Below, one piece after another: positions 5,927 to 8,059 of a stretch of 8,059 nucleotides of DNA (within the stretch, counting starts at the first letter, position 1; every line of letters begins with the position of its first letter). This DNA comes from Ekhidna sp. GTDB taxonomy: Bacteria > Bacteroidota > Bacteroidia > Cytophagales > Cyclobacteriaceae. The stretch lies in contig JAPPDO010000227.1 in assembly GCA_028821635.1 (NCBI GenBank), forward strand, positions 1-8,059, written 5' to 3'. Made by a program: the position numbers and the translations under genes. Below the pieces are notes generated by a model. That model did not search any database. It was given only the letters and a program-made list of their open reading frames with translations, and was not told the origin of the DNA.

Positions 5927-5986
5927 GGAGGTTGCAAGCAAAAGCAGATTCGGACGGAAGCCGGATGGCTTCCGTCCGGTACCTCC
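5927..5986. terminator. Strong perfect hairpin, probable terminator or intergenic repeat
   Basis: The 12-base arms CGGACGGAAGCC (5951-5962) and GGCTTCCGTCCG (5967-5978) pair perfectly around the 4-base loop GGAT. An outer pair GGAGGT (5927-5932) with ACCTCC (5981-5986) can extend the structure. It lies 47 nt after the remnant's stop and between two + strand genes, so termination of the protease transcript is the natural reading. There is no T-run directly after the stem, so it may instead be a folded intergenic repeat or an mRNA-stabilising end. Confidence 0.6.
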
Positions 5987-6082
5987 AGCAAACACGCTGA
6001 GGCTTTTAGCACTAAAATTCAAAAACTATGGCTGAGAAGGCAATGAAAGCAGATAGATTCTGATTATTGGAATCATAACCCT

Positions 6083-6090
6083 TAGTTTTG
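6083..6090 (+). promoter_or_regulatory. Possible -7 box for porU
   Basis: TAGTTTTG fits the Bacteroidota -7 consensus TAnnTTTG and lies about 120 nt before the porU start. No clear TTTG element is found about 20 nt upstream, so support is weak. Confidence 0.25.
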
Positions 6091-6209
6091 TGTTTTAATG
6101 GGCTTTTATTCCATTTATCGCACCTCTTTACATCATTGTTTCAATAACCTCATTTTATTTACTTAAAAAGATAAAGAATTTTTAACAGACTTTTATCGTT
6201 AATCATATT

Positions 6210-8059
6210 ATGAAGGTTTATTTAGCCACTCTTTGTCTCATCCTTTCTCTCTCTGCTTTGGGACAATCTTCTGTTTTATCTTCAGGAAGATGGTATAAAG
6301 TTGGAATTACGGAGACAGGACTCTATAAAATTGATCGGGCAACATTAGATGCGTTAGGGGTTCCATTCTCGGTTGAGCCAAATAAAATTAAACTCTTCGG
6401 GAACGGAGTTCGAGGAGTATTACCTCAGGAAAATGCAGAGGAACGCCCTGTTGATCTTGTGGAGAATCCGATTTTTATAAATGGAGAATCAGATGGCTTA
6501 TTTGATGATGCTGACTACCTACTATTTTACGGTGTCGGCCCCCACAAGGAAGTTTGGACTCAGCATGGATTTGACTTTGAAAGAAATACTTATAGTGATA
6601 CCTCTTTTTACTTTATTAGAATTGATGGAGAAGAGGGGAGAAGAGTTCAATCCTTAGATAATCCATCAGGTGCTGCCGCTACCATCATTTCTACTTTTGA
6701 CGATCACATAATTTACGAAGATGACCGATTAAATATCATTTTTTCAGGAAGAAGATGGTTAGGGAAGGGCCTCTCAAATGGTGAGCACCTCACATTTAAT
6801 TATTTCATTGATGGCTTATCGGGAGAAATTAATGGTAATATCATAGTAGTAGGTCAGTCTCCGCAGGAAAATGAGTTTGCTATTTCTGCTAACGGGAATA
6901 AGATAAGCTCCATCTCGGTAAGTAAGGTTCCTTTTGGCGAGGGAACAGAATACAGTAGAAAGGGGAGAGAAGGAATCCTGGACTTTTCATTTTCCAGTAC
7001 CGAAAATTTGAATTTTCAAGTTATATACCAGAAAAATGCAGCCGATTCCAGAGGATTCTTGGACCGCTTTTTTCTGACTTTTAAAAGAGAACTTCAACTT
7101 TATGGCGTTGAGACTGACTTTAGAACGGTATCAGGCACAGGCGAGCTGGTTGAGTATCGGATCAATAATTCACAGGGAGCCACGATTTGGAATGTTACTG
7201 ATGTGGCAAACATCTATGAACAGTCCTATGAGGTTAATGAAGGCATTATTTCCTTTAAAAATCAGTCTGAAAAACTACAGGAGTATGTCGTATTCTCCGG
7301 AGGTGATTTCCCGGGTCCTTTTGTTTTTGGAGAAGTATCAAATCAAAATCTGAGAGGTGCTGCCAATTTTGACGGCATCATCATTGCTCCTCCTGCATTT
7401 TTATCCGAAGCAGATCGCTTAGCTCGGTTTCATTCATCAAATGATGGACTTTCTGTAAAAGTCGTTACTCCCAGACAGATTTACAACGAGTTCTCATCCG
7501 GTCGTCAGGATATTACAGCCATCAGGGACTATGTTAAATATATCTATGAAAATGGAGAATCACTAAAGTATTTGCTGCTCTTTGGCGACTGCTCCTACGA
7601 TTACAAAAATCGAATCACCTCAAATACCAACTTTGTTCCCACTTATGAATCAAGAGAGAGTCTTCATCCTATTTTTAGTTACGCCTCGGATGATTATTAT
7701 GCGTTTTTAGAAGAGGAGGAGGGCCTTTGGGAGGAGCGTCTGTCCGGTGATCATACCATGGAAATTGGTGTAGGGAGGCTGCCGGTCAAAACAATTAGCG
7801 AAGCTGCAACGGTGGTTGATAAGATAATTTACTACGGTACGAGTCCTAATATGCTGGGAAGTTGGCGAAATGAACTAACATACGTCGCAGACGATGAAGA
7901 TAATAACATACACGTCATTGACGCGGATAGCCTCTCAGGCTTTGTGGATACTACTTTCATTCAGTATAACATCAACAAACTTTATTTAGACGCATTCAGG
8001 CAGGAAGGAGCCTCAAAAGACTTATCCCCTCAGACTGCGGCGGCCTTAAGATCCCGAAT
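6210..8059 (+). CDS. porU: Type IX secretion system sortase PorU, 3'-truncated
   Basis: The first 616 residues of PorU are present; family members are usually well over 1,000 residues. PorU is the gingipain-like (C25) cysteine transpeptidase at the cell surface that removes sorting domains from T9SS cargo and attaches them to anionic LPS. The signal peptide ends near ALG|QSS (residue 18/19). The N-terminal mark GRWYKVGITETGLYKID is characteristic. The C25 region shows LLLFGDCSYDYKN (residues 455-467), the DDYYAFLE strand, IGVGRLPVKTISEA (519-532) and a VADDEDNNIH segment with His568. The catalytic His (in a GHG motif) and Cys of this family come later and lie outside the window. The start ATG at 6210 directly precedes a good signal peptide. 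Its product is the enzyme expected to process the S8 protease and the first repeat protein here. In place of the usual GDGSYD it has GDCSYD. Confidence 0.93.
   Translation, partial: MKVYLATLCLILSLSALGQSSVLSSGRWYKVGITETGLYKIDRATLDALGVPFSVEPNKIKLFGNGVRGVLPQENAEERPVDLVENPIFINGESDGLFDDADYLLFYGVGPHKEVWTQHGFDFERNTYSDTSFYFIRIDGEEGRRVQSLDNPSGAAATIISTFDDHIIYEDDRLNIIFSGRRWLGKGLSNGEHLTFNYFIDGLSGEINGNIIVVGQSPQENEFAISANGNKISSISVSKVPFGEGTEYSRKGREGILDFSFSSTENLNFQVIYQKNAADSRGFLDRFFLTFKRELQLYGVETDFRTVSGTGELVEYRINNSQGATIWNVTDVANIYEQSYEVNEGIISFKNQSEKLQEYVVFSGGDFPGPFVFGEVSNQNLRGAANFDGIIIAPPAFLSEADRLARFHSSNDGLSVKVVTPRQIYNEFSSGRQDITAIRDYVKYIYENGESLKYLLLFGDCSYDYKNRITSNTNFVPTYESRESLHPIFSYASDDYYAFLEEEEGLWEERLSGDHTMEIGVGRLPVKTISEAATVVDKIIYYGTSPNMLGSWRNELTYVADDEDNNIHVIDADSLSGFVDTTFIQYNINKLYLDAFRQEGASKDLSPQTAAALRSR

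Larger units (their letters stand above)
5904..6209. other. Non-coding region between the sorting-domain remnant and porU
   Basis: These 306 bases have no convincing gene. They contain the strong hairpin at 5927-5986, a possible half-promoter TAGTTTTG at 6083-6090, and a hydrophobic but stop-interrupted frame at 6057-6185 discussed among the findings. Base composition falls from GC-rich around the hairpin to AT-rich before porU. Confidence 0.6.

Noticed and set aside
6098..6166. 22-codon ORF starting MGFYSIYRT
   Set aside because: It is short with no initiation signal or family resemblance, and lies in T-rich DNA where such frames arise by chance.
7102..7353. 83-residue + strand ORF
   Set aside because: It is out of frame within porU, whose own frame is continuous and matches the family throughout.
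1..8059. CRISPR array, insertion sequence, tRNA or rRNA
   Set aside because: I found no spaced identical repeats, transposase motifs, target-site duplications with terminal inverted repeats, or RNA gene signatures in the window.

Overview
The window looks like chromosomal DNA from a Bacteroidota bacterium, probably a free-living member of the Cytophagales or a relative. The lineage call rests on three things: two (possibly three) proteins carry type IX secretion system (T9SS) C-terminal sorting domains, the right end encodes most of the T9SS sortase PorU, and there are no Shine-Dalgarno sites but there are Bacteroidota-style promoter motifs. All genes read on the + strand. The genus level is inference.

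Layout: (1) 1-861 is the 3' end of a large secreted protein with HYR/Ig-like repeats of about 77 residues and a T9SS sorting domain. (2) 862-1235 is non-coding, with a hairpin, a repeated 7-mer and two candidate promoters. (3) 1236-2420 encodes a serpin with a lipoprotein-type signal peptide. (4) 2567-3013 encodes a small lipoprotein of the PrcB_C family. (5) 3038-5713 encodes a subtilisin-like (S8) protease with an intact catalytic triad and a T9SS tail. (6) 5706-5903 holds an orphan T9SS sorting-domain remnant, followed by a strong perfect hairpin. (7) 6210-8059 is the N-terminal half of PorU, cut by the window edge before its catalytic His and Cys.

How it may work together: the S8 protease would cross the outer membrane through the T9SS and have its tail processed by PorU. 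Two lipoproteins sit beside it. One is a serpin, a suicide inhibitor of serine proteases. The other belongs to the family of PrcB, the lipoprotein partner of the subtilisin-like dentilisin of Treponema denticola, and lies 24 nt upstream of the protease in the same apparent operon. The serpin gene and the prcB-protease pair are each preceded by the same 15-bp block CCTTCACAACCTTTA followed by GCCTG and a G(C/T)GTTA box, resembling an ECF sigma factor promoter. I read this as a co-regulated secreted-protease and protective-lipoprotein module, comparable in logic to the protease-inhibitor pairs and the serpin miropin of Tannerella forsythia.

The protease gene is compositionally mosaic. Its propeptide and catalytic part, together with the prcB-like gene, are very AT-rich, while its last 1.1 kb is much richer in GC. 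The tail also carries an exact two-copy 54-bp repeat and a Cys/Pro/Ser-rich insertion inside the sorting domain. The orphan sorting domain just downstream suggests that tails have been exchanged or duplicated here.
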